Positions 1 to 8,322 of a stretch of DNA of 64,000 bases are shown here, in pieces. This DNA comes from Pseudomonas sp. GD04019. GTDB taxonomy: Bacteria; Pseudomonadota; Gammaproteobacteria; Pseudomonadales; Pseudomonadaceae. The notes below the pieces were generated by a model. That model ran no database searches. It saw nothing but the letters and a program-made list of their open reading frames with translations, and was not told the origin of the DNA. The translations under genes and the position numbers were made by a program. How positions within the stretch are numbered: the first letter of the stretch is position 1; each line of letters starts with the position of its first letter. The stretch spans positions 85,663 through 149,662 of the forward strand of contig NZ_JAOEEA010000013.1 of assembly GCF_029837695.1 (NCBI RefSeq). Reading direction: 5' to 3'.

Positions 1-24
1 AACTGCCCTTGAGATGCTTCTCAT
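1..24 (-). CDS. 5' end of a second OmpA-type lipoprotein gene (partial)
   Basis: Only the first eight codons, MRSISRAV, lie in the window; the gene runs off the left edge. The start is supported by an AGGAG Shine-Dalgarno at 33-37 on the minus strand and by resemblance to the start of the upstream OmpA-family lipoprotein (MSITRKAV). I infer a tandem paralogue transcribed in the same direction. With eight residues visible the family assignment is tentative. Confidence 0.5.
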
Positions 25-32
25 GGCGGGAT

Positions 33-70
33 CTCCTGTGTCACCGGTTCGATTACCGGTAACACAGGAG
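33..70 (-). promoter_or_regulatory. 16-bp stem-loop that contains the Shine-Dalgarno of the downstream gene
   Basis: The arms 33-48 and 55-70 pair over 16 positions with one mismatch and a 6-nt loop. On the minus strand the 3' arm ends in ACACAGGAG, the ribosome-binding site of the partial gene starting at position 24. There is no T-run, so a Rho-independent terminator is unlikely. Folding would hide the Shine-Dalgarno and could limit translation of the second OmpA paralogue. The loop resembles a tRNA T-arm, but there is no acceptor stem or CCA end. Confidence 0.6.
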
Positions 71-156
71 TAAAGACCCGTCCCCTAAAGTGTACAAGCC
101 AGTCCCGGTGGACGACTGCGCAGTATGCTGCAGCCGCCTTGCCGGGATATGACTAC

Positions 157-783
157 TTAGGGGCGAGCTTCAACCTCGGCTTCCACGCGACGGTTGATGG
201 CACGGCCATCGCTGGTGGAGTTGTCAGCCACCGGGCGGCTTTCGCCATAACCCACCGAGCTCACGCGGTCACCACCGACGCCATACTGGTTGACCAGTAC
301 GTCACGCACGGCGTTGGCACGACGCTCGGACAGACCCTGGTTGTATGCGTCGGTACCGACGGAGTCGGTGTGACCTTCAACCACGGTGCTGGTGGACGGA
401 TACTGGCTCATGAAATCGGCCAGTGCCTTGATGTCGCCTTGGCTTTCTTCTTTAACTACCGACTTGTCGAAGTCGAACTTGACGTCCAGCTCGACGCGTA
501 CCGGCTCGGCAGGCTCCGGAGTGACGGTCTCTTCGACCACGGTCTCCTCGACCACTGCCACTTGCTCTTCAGCGCCATGCACCCAGCAATACGCTGCGGC
601 CATACCGGCGCCAATCAGCGCGCCGCCACCGGCCCATTCAGAGCTTTCGATCGCACCCAGTGCAGCACCGGTCACACCACCCACTGCCGCGCAAGTCGGC
701 CAGTCGGTTTTCTGAATGCCAGCACAGCCGGTCAGCAGGCCGCTTGCCAGGATCAGGGGTACAGCTTTCCTTGTGATACTCAT
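157..783 (-). CDS. OmpA-family outer-membrane lipoprotein
   Basis: A lipoprotein signal with lipobox LLTGC (residues about 1-20) is followed by a glycine-zipper-like stretch (about 38-70), a Pro/Glu/Val-rich linker, and a C-terminal OmpA peptidoglycan-binding domain (about 105-208). That domain shows the VEGHTDSVG motif and the NQGLSERRANAV helix, with the Asp and Arg residues that bind diaminopimelate. It should tether the outer membrane to peptidoglycan. The start at 783 is chosen because AGGAGA lies 8 nt upstream and the signal peptide begins there. It is followed on the same strand by a probable paralogue. Confidence 0.9.
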   Translation of the reverse strand: MSITRKAVPLILASGLLTGCAGIQKTDWPTCAAVGGVTGAALGAIESSEWAGGGALIGAGMAAAYCWVHGAEEQVAVVEETVVEETVTPEPAEPVRVELDVKFDFDKSVVKEESQGDIKALADFMSQYPSTSTVVEGHTDSVGTDAYNQGLSERRANAVRDVLVNQYGVGGDRVSSVGYGESRPVADNSTSDGRAINRRVEAEVEARP

Positions 784-945
784 CTTCTTAGGTCTCCTGT
801 AGGGAATCGGCATACAACCGACAGCAAAGAAGTAAAGATGGCTTCCTTACTATCCGCCAGTTATAGGCAGTTTCCATACCAAGGTCCATAGGCCATTTCC
901 AAGGAGCGCGATAGTCTTGGCATTCGTACTCGGGATTTTCACCAT

Positions 946-1443
946 ATGACTCACGCCCCATCCTCACGCACACCGCAGCAGGCCTTGGCCGCACTGCTGG
1001 ATCATAATGCGCCGCAGCGCCTGTTGCTGGTCGGCGCCAGCCAGTTGCCGGCGGTAACCGCCTTCCAGGAAGCCCATCCGCAAACCCTGCTGGCCCATGC
1101 TCCGGCCGGGGCGTTACCGGCGGAACAGGCCGCACAGCGTTACGATCTTGCACTGGTGGTGGACTGCCTGGAGCACCTGCCCAAGCGCACCGCCCTGGAA
1201 TTGCTCGGCGGCATCCGCAACCTCAACGCCAGTCGCCTGGCCGTGCTGGTCGATCTGGCCGCCTGCGGCTGGCAGGAAACCGAGCTGTTCGCCCTGGCCC
1301 TGCAGGCCAGCGAGAGCTTCCAGCGCGAGGGCCAGACGCTGACCCTGTTCACCTACGACCTGCGCGATTACAAGCAGGTTCCGGATTGGCTCAACGCCAA
1401 GTTCTGGGCCAATCCGCAGAACTTCGGCAAGTACTGGTGGTGA
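946..1443 (+). CDS. DUF6231 family protein
   Basis: A 165-residue soluble protein that I recognise as the Pseudomonas DUF6231 family. The pattern (LLLVGAS near residue 27, LALVVDCLEHLPKRTALELLGGIRNL in the middle) resembles a degenerate Rossmann methyltransferase fold, but no clear SAM-binding loop is visible. The C-terminus ends FGKYWW. It lies 4 nt upstream of the YchJ-like gene, so the two are probably co-transcribed. Function is unknown. Confidence 0.75.
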   Translation: MTHAPSSRTPQQALAALLDHNAPQRLLLVGASQLPAVTAFQEAHPQTLLAHAPAGALPAEQAAQRYDLALVVDCLEHLPKRTALELLGGIRNLNASRLAVLVDLAACGWQETELFALALQASESFQREGQTLTLFTYDLRDYKQVPDWLNAKFWANPQNFGKYWW

Positions 1444-1447
1444 TGCC

Positions 1448-1918
1448 ATGAGCCAAGCCTGTCCCTGCGGCAGCGGCAGCTCGCTGGACGCCTGCTGCGG
1501 CCATTATCACCTCGGCACTCCTGCGCCCAGCGCCGAACACCTCATGCGCTCGCGCTACAGCGCCTACGTGCTGGGCCTGATCGACTATCTGGTGGCCACC
1601 ACCCTGCCCGCCCAGCAGGCCGGGCTCGACCGTGACGGCATCCGTGCCTGGAGCCTGGGCAGCACCTGGCTGGGGCTGGAGGTGGAAGGCAGCGAGCTGA
1701 TCGGCGCACAACCCGAGCACGCCTTCGTCACCTTCATCGCGCGCTGGCACGACGGCAGCGGCGAACACAGCCATCGCGAGCGCTCGGCCTTCGTCCAGCG
1801 CGAGGGCCGCTGGTACTTCCTTGACCCGACCACGCCACTCAAGGCCGGACGCAACGATCCCTGCCCCTGCAATAGCGGGCAGAAATTCAAGAAGTGCTGC
1901 AGCACCTATCTGAGCTGA
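1448..1918 (+). CDS. YchJ-family protein with two SEC-C metal-binding motifs
   Basis: The 156-residue protein has an N-terminal SEC-C motif (ACPCGSGSSLDACCG, residues 4-18), a central NTF2-like YchJ domain (about 25-130, including MRSRYSAYV), and a second SEC-C motif at the C-terminus (NDPCPCNSGQKFKKCC). SEC-C motifs bind zinc, and in SecA they mediate SecB and ribosome contacts. The function of YchJ proteins is not established. It follows the DUF6231 gene by 4 nt. Length and layout are typical of the UPF0225 family. Confidence 0.88.
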   Translation: MSQACPCGSGSSLDACCGHYHLGTPAPSAEHLMRSRYSAYVLGLIDYLVATTLPAQQAGLDRDGIRAWSLGSTWLGLEVEGSELIGAQPEHAFVTFIARWHDGSGEHSHRERSAFVQREGRWYFLDPTTPLKAGRNDPCPCNSGQKFKKCCSTYLS

Positions 1919-1981
1919 GAAAACTCTGCTTCATTTGTTAGCCAGAACCCGGCGGGGGCCGGGGCCAACAAGGAGCAGTAG

Positions 1982-3094
1982 ATGCAGCACAAGCACAGTG
2001 GAACGGCGGCCGGTCTGGTCGCTCTGCTAATGGTCGGCGCCGTTCAGGCGGACGACGTGCAGGTCAGCCTGGGTAGCAGCGAGCGGGTCACCCGCCTGTT
2101 CGCCTACCCCAACAACTGCAGCGTGATCTGCTATCGCGACTGGACCCTGGAGCAGACCGCCGAGCATTACCTGCAGCAGAGCCTGGAGCGCGACGGCTAC
2201 GCCGATGCCACGGTCAAGGTCAGCCAGAGCGGCGATATGCTCACGGCCAGCTTCAGCGGCGTACCCGCCGACTACGGCACGCCGCTGAGCAACCTGCTGG
2301 CCGCCGGCGACTCGGCCTTCGACGGCGCCAGCAAGCTCAACGGCGACGGCAAGTGGCAGTACAGCTGGTACTTCTTCCTACCGCTGGGCATGGCCCTGGA
2401 CAACCGCAAGAGCGTGGAGCTGCTGCACTTCCCGCCGGACTACTCGCTGACCCAGGCCCAGGACTACCTGGAATCCAAGACCACCGACCGCTGGGCCTCG
2501 CTGCTGACCGAGAACGGCGTGGCGGCGGCGCAGACGCCGGCCTACCAGACCATCATCGACATCGCCCCGATTGCCGCACCTGCCAGCGCCGGCAGTGACC
2601 TGGAAGGCGTCTACAGCTACTTCACCGACTACCAGACGACCATGGTCGCCCAGCTCACCGCCGGCAACGGCACGCCGCTGCCCATGGTCGCCTTTGGCGG
2701 TCCGGTGCGCACTTGGGTCAACAGCCAGTACAAGGTCAACATCGGTGTGCTGGGCCTGGACGAGATCACGCCTGCGCCGGGCCAGAACGTGCCGGTACTC
2801 GGCGCCAACCACCCCAGCTATATCTGGTATGCAGCCGACCCGGAGAACTACGGCGGCGACCAGGCCAAAGCCGACGCCGCCGGGCTTAAGGTGATGGGCC
2901 AGGACATCAGCGCCGCCTGCTGGCAGGCCGGCATGGGCCAGAACCCTGCCGCCGATCCGCAGCAAACGCTGAACAGCTGCACGCAGAAATGGCAGGTCAC
3001 CGACAAGGTGCAGACCTGCGAGCTGTTCTACACCTCGATCCGCAACCTGACGCCGCCCCAGGCCCAGGCCAAGTGCACGACCGGCAAGAGCTGA
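1982..3094 (+). CDS. Secreted hypothetical protein
   Basis: A 370-residue protein with a Sec signal peptide (hydrophobic residues about 9-23, cleavage expected after VQA). The mature part contains paired cysteines near the N-terminus (NNCSVICYRDW) and four more near the C-terminus, which suggests disulfides in the periplasm or outside the cell. There are no membrane segments after the signal and no catalytic motif that I recognise. A GGAG site precedes the ATG by about 7 nt. The gene stands alone and ends at a bidirectional terminator. Confidence 0.7.
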   Translation: MQHKHSGTAAGLVALLMVGAVQADDVQVSLGSSERVTRLFAYPNNCSVICYRDWTLEQTAEHYLQQSLERDGYADATVKVSQSGDMLTASFSGVPADYGTPLSNLLAAGDSAFDGASKLNGDGKWQYSWYFFLPLGMALDNRKSVELLHFPPDYSLTQAQDYLESKTTDRWASLLTENGVAAAQTPAYQTIIDIAPIAAPASAGSDLEGVYSYFTDYQTTMVAQLTAGNGTPLPMVAFGGPVRTWVNSQYKVNIGVLGLDEITPAPGQNVPVLGANHPSYIWYAADPENYGGDQAKADAAGLKVMGQDISAACWQAGMGQNPAADPQQTLNSCTQKWQVTDKVQTCELFYTSIRNLTPPQAQAKCTTGKS

Positions 3095-3108
3095 CGTCAG
3101 AAGCAACG

Positions 3109-3129
3109 AGGCCCGCAATCGCGGGCCTT
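3109..3129. terminator. Bidirectional Rho-independent terminator
   Basis: AGGCCCGC-AATC-GCGGGCCT forms a perfect 8-bp stem between two convergent genes. Short T-rich tracts follow on the plus side (TTGTACTTATT). It probably serves both the secreted protein and the opposing gene. Confidence 0.75.
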
Positions 3130-3133
3130 GTAC

Positions 3134-3709
3134 TTATTCCTGCAGCTTGAGGTGCGAAGTGTCGGGCGGCGGTCCGGCCGGAGCGGCCTTGGCCTGGCCC
3201 ATGTCGCTGCCGGTCGGTGCCAGGCTGAACTGCGAGAAGTCCACCTGGGGCGCCTGGGCCTCGGGCTTGGCATCCTGCAGGTCGCTACCTACCGGCGCTA
3301 TGCCGAAATCCGGCGCCTGCACATCACTGAAGGCGGCCATGTACTCGTCGCGCGGAATCACCCGCGCCGATGTGCCGCTGCTGGCGACCGCCACCGGCGA
3401 TGCGGCGACCGCCACTGGAGCCGAAATTGGCGCAGCAACCGGAGCAGGCGCTGGCGGCGGCGCCATCTCCACCTCCTCCACTTCCAGCGCCTGAACGATG
3501 GCCAGCGCCCCGGCGCGCTCCATGGTCGCGCGGTACTTCTCGGCACCGGCGGCATCCAGGTTGCTCTTGATCACGATGCGTCGCCCGGAGAACAGCAAGG
3601 CGATGCGCTGAGCATCAGCCTGGAACAACCGCGCCAGGTTCTCCTTCACCTGCTCCAGCGCCGCACCCGGTACCACCTGTCCGGCGAACGCGATCTCGTA
3701 GAGGCTCAT
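3134..3709 (-). CDS. Hypothetical protein with N-terminal small alpha/beta domain and Ala/Pro linker
   Basis: The 191-residue protein has an N-terminal domain (about 1-70) with the pattern YEIAFAGQVVPGA...VKENLARLF...LFSGRRIVIKSNL. The same module occurs fused to membrane domains in other Pseudomonas proteins. A low-complexity Ala/Pro/Val linker (about 75-115) and a tail with two similar IAPVGSDLQ / LAPTGSDMG segments follow. The start at 3709 is preferred because GGAGTG lies 7 nt upstream; longer in-frame extensions overlap the opposing gene. It diverges from the LEA-2 gene. Function unknown. Confidence 0.7.
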   Translation of the reverse strand: MSLYEIAFAGQVVPGAALEQVKENLARLFQADAQRIALLFSGRRIVIKSNLDAAGAEKYRATMERAGALAIVQALEVEEVEMAPPPAPAPVAAPISAPVAVAASPVAVASSGTSARVIPRDEYMAAFSDVQAPDFGIAPVGSDLQDAKPEAQAPQVDFSQFSLAPTGSDMGQAKAAPAGPPPDTSHLKLQE

Positions 3710-3821
3710 GGTCACACTCCTGTCCAATTCGGCCCCCAGTATGGCGCAGTTTTTTTCTCGGAACAGCAGGTGGCCGCCAAGCAGCCGCTTGTTACACTGG
3801 GGCGTCCATTGGAGCGATGCA

Positions 3822-4316
3822 ATGTTTTCACAGATGCAATTCCACATCATCGCCCTGACGATCATTACCGGCCTGCTGTCAGGCCTCACGGGATGCACCA
3901 GCTGGTTCAGTGGTGATTTCCAGGACCCGGAAGTCCACCTCGTCAAGGTCGATGTGATCAAGGCCAAACTGCTGGAGCAGCAGTTTTCCCTGCGCTTTCG
4001 CATCGACAATCCCAACGATTTCGAATTGCCGATGCGCGGCCTGAGTTACGACATCGAGCTCAATGGCGTACCGCTGGCCGAGGGCGAGTCCAGCGAGTGG
4101 CTCGATGTCCCTGCCCATGGCCACAGCCACTTCGAGGTACCGGTGCGTACCAACCTGTGGCGCCACCTCAAGGGCGTGGTCAAGGCGCTGGAAGATCCGG
4201 ATCGACCGATCCGCTATCGCCTGCGCGGCGAGCTGAAGACCGGCCTGTTCTTCGGCCGCGACGTGCATCTGCAGCGCAATGGCGAGATAATCCCCGGCGA
4301 TCATATTCCGGAGTAG
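3822..4316 (+). CDS. LEA type 2 family lipoprotein
   Basis: A 164-residue protein with a lipoprotein signal (lipobox LTGC at about residue 25) followed by a late-embryogenesis-abundant type 2 (WHy) domain. It shows the beta-sandwich pattern LRFRIDNPNDFELPMRGLSYDIELNGVPLAEG. These bacterial proteins are thought to bind small or hydrophobic ligands or protect against stress; the role is unproven. The ATG at 3822 is chosen because GGAG lies 7 nt upstream. The next gene starts 4 nt after the stop, so the two are probably an operon. Confidence 0.85.
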   Translation: MFSQMQFHIIALTIITGLLSGLTGCTSWFSGDFQDPEVHLVKVDVIKAKLLEQQFSLRFRIDNPNDFELPMRGLSYDIELNGVPLAEGESSEWLDVPAHGHSHFEVPVRTNLWRHLKGVVKALEDPDRPIRYRLRGELKTGLFFGRDVHLQRNGEIIPGDHIPE

Positions 4317-4320
4317 CTTC

Positions 4321-4521
4321 ATGACTCAGCAACCCCACGTCCACGGCCCCGACTGCAACCACGACCACGATCATCACCACGATGACGACGGCCACGTGCA
4401 CGGCCCGCACTGCAACCATCATCACCAGGAGCCGGTGCGCAACCCGCTGAAGGAAGTCGGCCGCAACGATCCCTGCCCTTGCGGCAGCCAGAAGAAGTTC
4501 AAGAAGTGCCACGGCGCCTGA
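4321..4521 (+). CDS. Small His-rich SEC-C metal-binding protein
   Basis: This 66-residue protein pairs an N-terminal His/Asp/Cys-rich tract (HDHDHHHDDDGHVHG and HCNHHH, residues about 7-36) with a C-terminal SEC-C motif (NDPCPCGSQKKFKKCHG). The tract could bind several Zn, Ni or Co ions, so metal binding or storage is a reasonable inference. Its stop is about 110 nt before quiP. The close spacing to the LEA-2 gene indicates co-transcription. Confidence 0.85.
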   Translation: MTQQPHVHGPDCNHDHDHHHDDDGHVHGPHCNHHHQEPVRNPLKEVGRNDPCPCGSQKKFKKCHGA

Positions 4522-4534
4522 CCTGAACCTACCC

Positions 4535-4554
4535 GGCAGGGCGCAAGCCCTGTC
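4535..4554 (+). terminator. Possible weak terminator hairpin
   Basis: GGCAGGGC-GCAA-GCCCTGTC forms an 8-bp stem with one G-T pair, just after the SEC-C gene and before quiP. No T-run follows, so it may only be an mRNA-end structure. Confidence 0.35.
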
Positions 4555-4628
4555 AGGCCCCTACTCCCCGCTGCTTTCGCCCTCTACAATCCGTCCCCAT
4601 CTCAGCCTTCCTGCGCCAGGAGCCAGTC

Positions 4629-7166
4629 ATGGGTTCGCGCCTGTTTTCCCGTCCGCTGTTCGTCGCCGCTGCCGCCACCCTGTGCAGCACTCTGTTCCTC
4701 GGCGGTTGCCAATCGTTCCTGAATGGCCGCTACTCCAGCAGCGTGCACCCGGACCAGGGCATCGTCCGCGTCCAGGGCCTGGCGCAGAGCGTGGTGGTGC
4801 GGCGCAACGCGCTGGGCATGCCGCTGATCGAGACCACCACTTTCCATGACGCCCTGTTCACCCTGGGCTACGTGCACGCCGCCGACCGCCTCAGCCAGAT
4901 GGTCGGCATGCGCCTGCTGGCCGAGGGCCGCCTGGCCGAGATGAACGGCCCCGGCGTGCTGGAAATCGACCGCTTCATGCGCACCGTCAACCTGCGCGCC
5001 AGCGCCGAGGTGCTGTACAAAAATGCCTCGCCACGGATCAAGAAGTTCTTCGAGGTCTACGCCCGCGGCGTCAACGCCTACCTGTTCCGCTACCAGGACA
5101 AGCTGCCGATGGACCTGGCCGAGAGCGGCTACCGCCCGGCCTACTGGAAGCCGGAAGACTCGGTGCTGCTGTTCTGCCTGCTTAATTTCGGCCTGTCGGT
5201 CAACCTGCAGGAGGAAATCGCCTCGCTGAACCTGGCGGACAAGGTCGGCGCCGACAAGCTGGCCTGGCTGCTGCCCAGCTATCCGGACGAACCGCTGCCC
5301 TTCGAGGAAGCCGAGAAGCTGCGCGGCCTGAGCCTGGCCGGCAAGATTCCGGGCCTGGCCGCGGTGAACAACGCCGCAGGCCAAGTGGCGGAGCTGAACA
5401 TGCTCGGCGTCGCCGCCTCCAACAACTGGGCCATCGCCCCGCAGAAGAGTCGCAGCGGCAAGAGCCTGCTGACCAACGACACCCACCTGCCGCTGTCGAT
5501 GCCGTCGATCTGGAACTTCGTGCAGATCCGCTCGCCGAAATTCCAGGCCGCCGGCGTATCCATCGCCGGGGTACCGGCCGTGGTCGCCGGCTTCAACGGC
5601 AAGCTGGCCTGGGGCATGACCATGGTCATGGGCGACAACCAGGACCTGTTCCTGGAGAAGGTCAAACGCGAGGGCGGGCGCCTCTACTACCAGGCCAACG
5701 GCAAGTGGCAGTCGGCCCGCGAGCGCCAGGAAACCTTCTTCATCCGCGGCCAGCGACCGATCCGCGAGACCGTCTACGAGACCCGCAACGGCCCGCTGCT
5801 CAACTCGGCCCTGGGCGAGCGCAAATCGCCGTTGCAGCCGCTGCAGATGTCCAGCGGCTACGGCCTGGCCCTGCGCAGCATCCAGGGCGAGGCGGACAAA
5901 TCGATCGACGCCTTCTTCGACCTGTCCCGCGCCCAGTCCGTGGAGCAGGCCTTCGAGGCCACCCGCGAAGTGCGCGCCATGGCGCTGAACATCGTGTTCG
6001 CCGACGCCCAGCACATCGGCTGGCAGGTCACCGGGCGCTACCCTAACCGCAAGATGGGTACCGGCCTGGTGCCGTCGCCGGGCTGGGACGGCGCCTACGA
6101 CTGGGATGGCTACGCCGACGCCATGCTGCACCCCTATGACCAGGACCCGATGCAGGGCTGGCTGGGCACCGCCAACCACCGCACCGTGCCGCGCGGCTAC
6201 GGCATGCAGCTGTCCAACTCCTGGTTCTACCCCGAGCGGGCCGAGCGCATCGCGCAACTGGCCGGCGCAGGACGCCACGATCAGAAAAGCATGATCGCCA
6301 TGCAGTACGACCAGACCACGCCGTTCGCCGGCAAGCTGCAGGCGATGTTCGATGCACCGGGCATGGCCGAGCCGCTGAAGAAGGCCATCGCCGCCCTGCC
6401 GGCCGCCGAGCGCGGCAAGGCCGAGGAAGCCTACAAGCGCCTGATGGCCTTCGACGGCCGCATGGCAGCCACCTCGGCCGACGCCGCGCTGTACAGCGCC
6501 TTCCTCCAGGAAAGCGCCAAGGCCACCTTCCTCGACGAACTGGGCCCGCAGACCAGCCCGGCCTGGCGTGCGCTGGTGGAGATCGGCAACAACAGCTATT
6601 CGGCCCAGGCCGACCACCTGCTGGGTCGCGACGACAGTCCGTTCTGGGACGACGTGAAGACCGCGCAGAAGGAAGACAAGCCGGCGATCATGGCGCACAG
6701 CCTGGCCGGCGCCGTCAGCTACCTGGAAGCCGAGCTGGGCGCCAATCGCAGCGCCTGGCAGTGGGGCAAGCTGCACCAGTACAACTGGACCAGCGAGGCT
6801 ACCAAGATGGCGCCCTACCTGAGCGCCAGCCAGCGCAGCGGCATCGAGGCCATCAGCAGTTACCTGGACCGCGGCCCCTACCCGGCCGGCGGCGACCACG
6901 GCACCCTCAACGTGGCCGCCTACGAATGGGGCAATGACTTCAACGTCTGGCTGATCCCGGCCATGCGCGTGGTGGTCGACTTCGGCCTGGAAGAACCGAT
7001 GATCGGCGTCAACAGCTCCGGCCAGTCCGGCAACCCGGCCAGCCCGCACTACGCCGACGGCATCGAGGCCTGGCTCAAGGGCGGCTACATGAGCTTCCCG
7101 TTCCAGAGCCGCAACCTCGACAAGGTCTACGGCAACAAGCGCCTGATGCTGATGCCGGGCAAGTGA
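4629..7166 (+). CDS. quiP: Acyl-homoserine lactone acylase QuiP (penicillin acylase family)
   Basis: The 845-residue Ntn-hydrolase is expected to cleave the amide bond of long-chain N-acyl-homoserine lactones and so quench quorum signals. It has a lipoprotein-like signal (lipobox LGGC near residue 27), an alpha-subunit (to about 262), and a beta-subunit whose N-terminal nucleophile is the Ser of AASNNWAI. The motifs GVPAVVAGFNGKLAWG and SSGQSGNPASPHY are typical. Length matches P. aeruginosa QuiP (about 847), and I recall long stretches of identity. The lipobox Cys makes membrane anchoring possible. Processing into two chains is inferred from the family. Confidence 0.92.
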   Translation: MGSRLFSRPLFVAAAATLCSTLFLGGCQSFLNGRYSSSVHPDQGIVRVQGLAQSVVVRRNALGMPLIETTTFHDALFTLGYVHAADRLSQMVGMRLLAEGRLAEMNGPGVLEIDRFMRTVNLRASAEVLYKNASPRIKKFFEVYARGVNAYLFRYQDKLPMDLAESGYRPAYWKPEDSVLLFCLLNFGLSVNLQEEIASLNLADKVGADKLAWLLPSYPDEPLPFEEAEKLRGLSLAGKIPGLAAVNNAAGQVAELNMLGVAASNNWAIAPQKSRSGKSLLTNDTHLPLSMPSIWNFVQIRSPKFQAAGVSIAGVPAVVAGFNGKLAWGMTMVMGDNQDLFLEKVKREGGRLYYQANGKWQSARERQETFFIRGQRPIRETVYETRNGPLLNSALGERKSPLQPLQMSSGYGLALRSIQGEADKSIDAFFDLSRAQSVEQAFEATREVRAMALNIVFADAQHIGWQVTGRYPNRKMGTGLVPSPGWDGAYDWDGYADAMLHPYDQDPMQGWLGTANHRTVPRGYGMQLSNSWFYPERAERIAQLAGAGRHDQKSMIAMQYDQTTPFAGKLQAMFDAPGMAEPLKKAIAALPAAERGKAEEAYKRLMAFDGRMAATSADAALYSAFLQESAKATFLDELGPQTSPAWRALVEIGNNSYSAQADHLLGRDDSPFWDDVKTAQKEDKPAIMAHSLAGAVSYLEAELGANRSAWQWGKLHQYNWTSEATKMAPYLSASQRSGIEAISSYLDRGPYPAGGDHGTLNVAAYEWGNDFNVWLIPAMRVVVDFGLEEPMIGVNSSGQSGNPASPHYADGIEAWLKGGYMSFPFQSRNLDKVYGNKRLMLMPGK

Positions 7167-7186
7167 TCATCGCCTGAATCACGCAC

Positions 7187-7207
7187 CGCGGCTAAGCACA
7201 AGCCGCG
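7187..7207. terminator. Hairpin between convergent quiP and desaturase genes
   Basis: CGCGGCT-AAGCACA-AGCCGCG is a 7-bp perfect stem in the 59-nt gap between two convergent genes. A pyrimidine-rich stretch follows on the plus side. A termination role is likely but weakly supported. Confidence 0.45.
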
Positions 7208-7225
7208 CCTGCCTGCCCCTCCCCT

Positions 7226-8281
7226 TTATGCGGGGGAGGCGCTGGAGCCGGGCGCGGAGACTTCCTCAGCCACGGGGAAGCGATAGCCTTCCTTGCCCAC
7301 ATAGCGCCCCGTCTGCTCGTCCCAGAGCCTGAGGCGCAGCGCCTGCAAACCCTCCCAGAAGGAAATCACCTGCGCGTCGGCGAACAGCTCGTTCTCCTTC
7401 CAGCAGCGCTTCAGGTTGTAGTTGGGGATATGCGGTATCAGGTGATGGACGTTGTGAATGCCGATGCTCGCGGAGAACCAGCGCAGGACGGGCGGGAAGA
7501 TGAAGACGGACGAGCCGTGCAGCGCGCTGTCGACGAAGCTCCACTCCTGCGCCGGGTACCAGCGTGACTGTTCGAAGTGGTGATTGATGTAGAACAGGAA
7601 CACCATCACCGGCGTGCCGAGGGCGTAGCTGAGCAGCTGGATCACGAACACCAGGTCGTAGCCCGAGGCCCACAGACCCAGCCCGATCAACAGGATAGCC
7701 AGGCTGGTGAGGTGCACGGACAGGTGCACATGGCGCGGCCAGCGCCGGTCCGCGACGACGCGCGGGAAGATCACCAGCTTGTACAGCGCGTGCAGGGTGA
7801 AGAAGAAGGCCGGATGGCGCAGGACCCGATAATAGAACCGCTGCCGGCGGCTCAGCGCCTGGTACTGGCGAACGCTGAGGAGCGGCATGTCGCCGATGCC
7901 GGTGCGGGACAGGTCATTGGTGCTGCCATGGTGATAGTTGTGCTCGTGCTGCCAGTGGTGCGCCGGCATGAACACCAGCAGCCCCAGCAACGGACCGACG
8001 ACATCGCTCAGGCGCTTGGAGCGGAACAGAGAGCCGTGCATGACGTCATGGAACAGCACGAAATTGCGCGCCAGGAACAGGCTGTTCAGCAGCAGCAGGG
8101 AAACGGTTATCCACAGCGGCCCGCTCCAGTTCTGGTAGATCAGGTAGTTCAGCGCGAAATGCGGGATCAGCGTCGAGGCGATCTGCCAACCCGAGCGCGC
8201 ATAGCTGGGGGTCGCGTAGCGCCGTGCCAGCTCGACCATCTGGCCTCTGGCGAGTTTTTCCTGCGAGTTCTGTACGGACAT
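7226..8281 (-). CDS. Membrane fatty acid desaturase
   Basis: The 351-residue protein carries the three histidine boxes of membrane diiron desaturases: FHDVMHGS (about 80), HWQHEHNYHHG (about 117) and HNVHHLIPHIPNY (about 280). At least four hydrophobic membrane segments lie around residues 30-75 and 165-230. It should introduce a double bond into membrane acyl chains, using electrons from a ferredoxin or similar donor. The ATG at 8281 follows a GAGG-type site. It is the last gene of a three-gene minus-strand operon, 41 nt after the acyltransferase-like gene. Confidence 0.88.
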   Translation of the reverse strand: MSVQNSQEKLARGQMVELARRYATPSYARSGWQIASTLIPHFALNYLIYQNWSGPLWITVSLLLLNSLFLARNFVLFHDVMHGSLFRSKRLSDVVGPLLGLLVFMPAHHWQHEHNYHHGSTNDLSRTGIGDMPLLSVRQYQALSRRQRFYYRVLRHPAFFFTLHALYKLVIFPRVVADRRWPRHVHLSVHLTSLAILLIGLGLWASGYDLVFVIQLLSYALGTPVMVFLFYINHHFEQSRWYPAQEWSFVDSALHGSSVFIFPPVLRWFSASIGIHNVHHLIPHIPNYNLKRCWKENELFADAQVISFWEGLQALRLRLWDEQTGRYVGKEGYRFPVAEEVSAPGSSASPA

Positions 8282-8322
8282 ATGCACCCTGCCTCGTGAC
8301 GTTGTGCCTGTGGGACTGCCGA

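Noticed and set aside
44..60. Sequence resembling a tRNA T-arm (GGTTCGATTACC)
   Set aside because: There is no acceptor stem, anticodon arm or CCA end, and the closing pair of the arm is mismatched. The segment is explained by the 33-70 hairpin.
4602..7049. 815-codon open frame on the minus strand across quiP
   Set aside because: It is the antisense shadow of a high-GC gene; composition is Val/Gly/Gln/His-rich without any domain, while the plus frame is a full QuiP.
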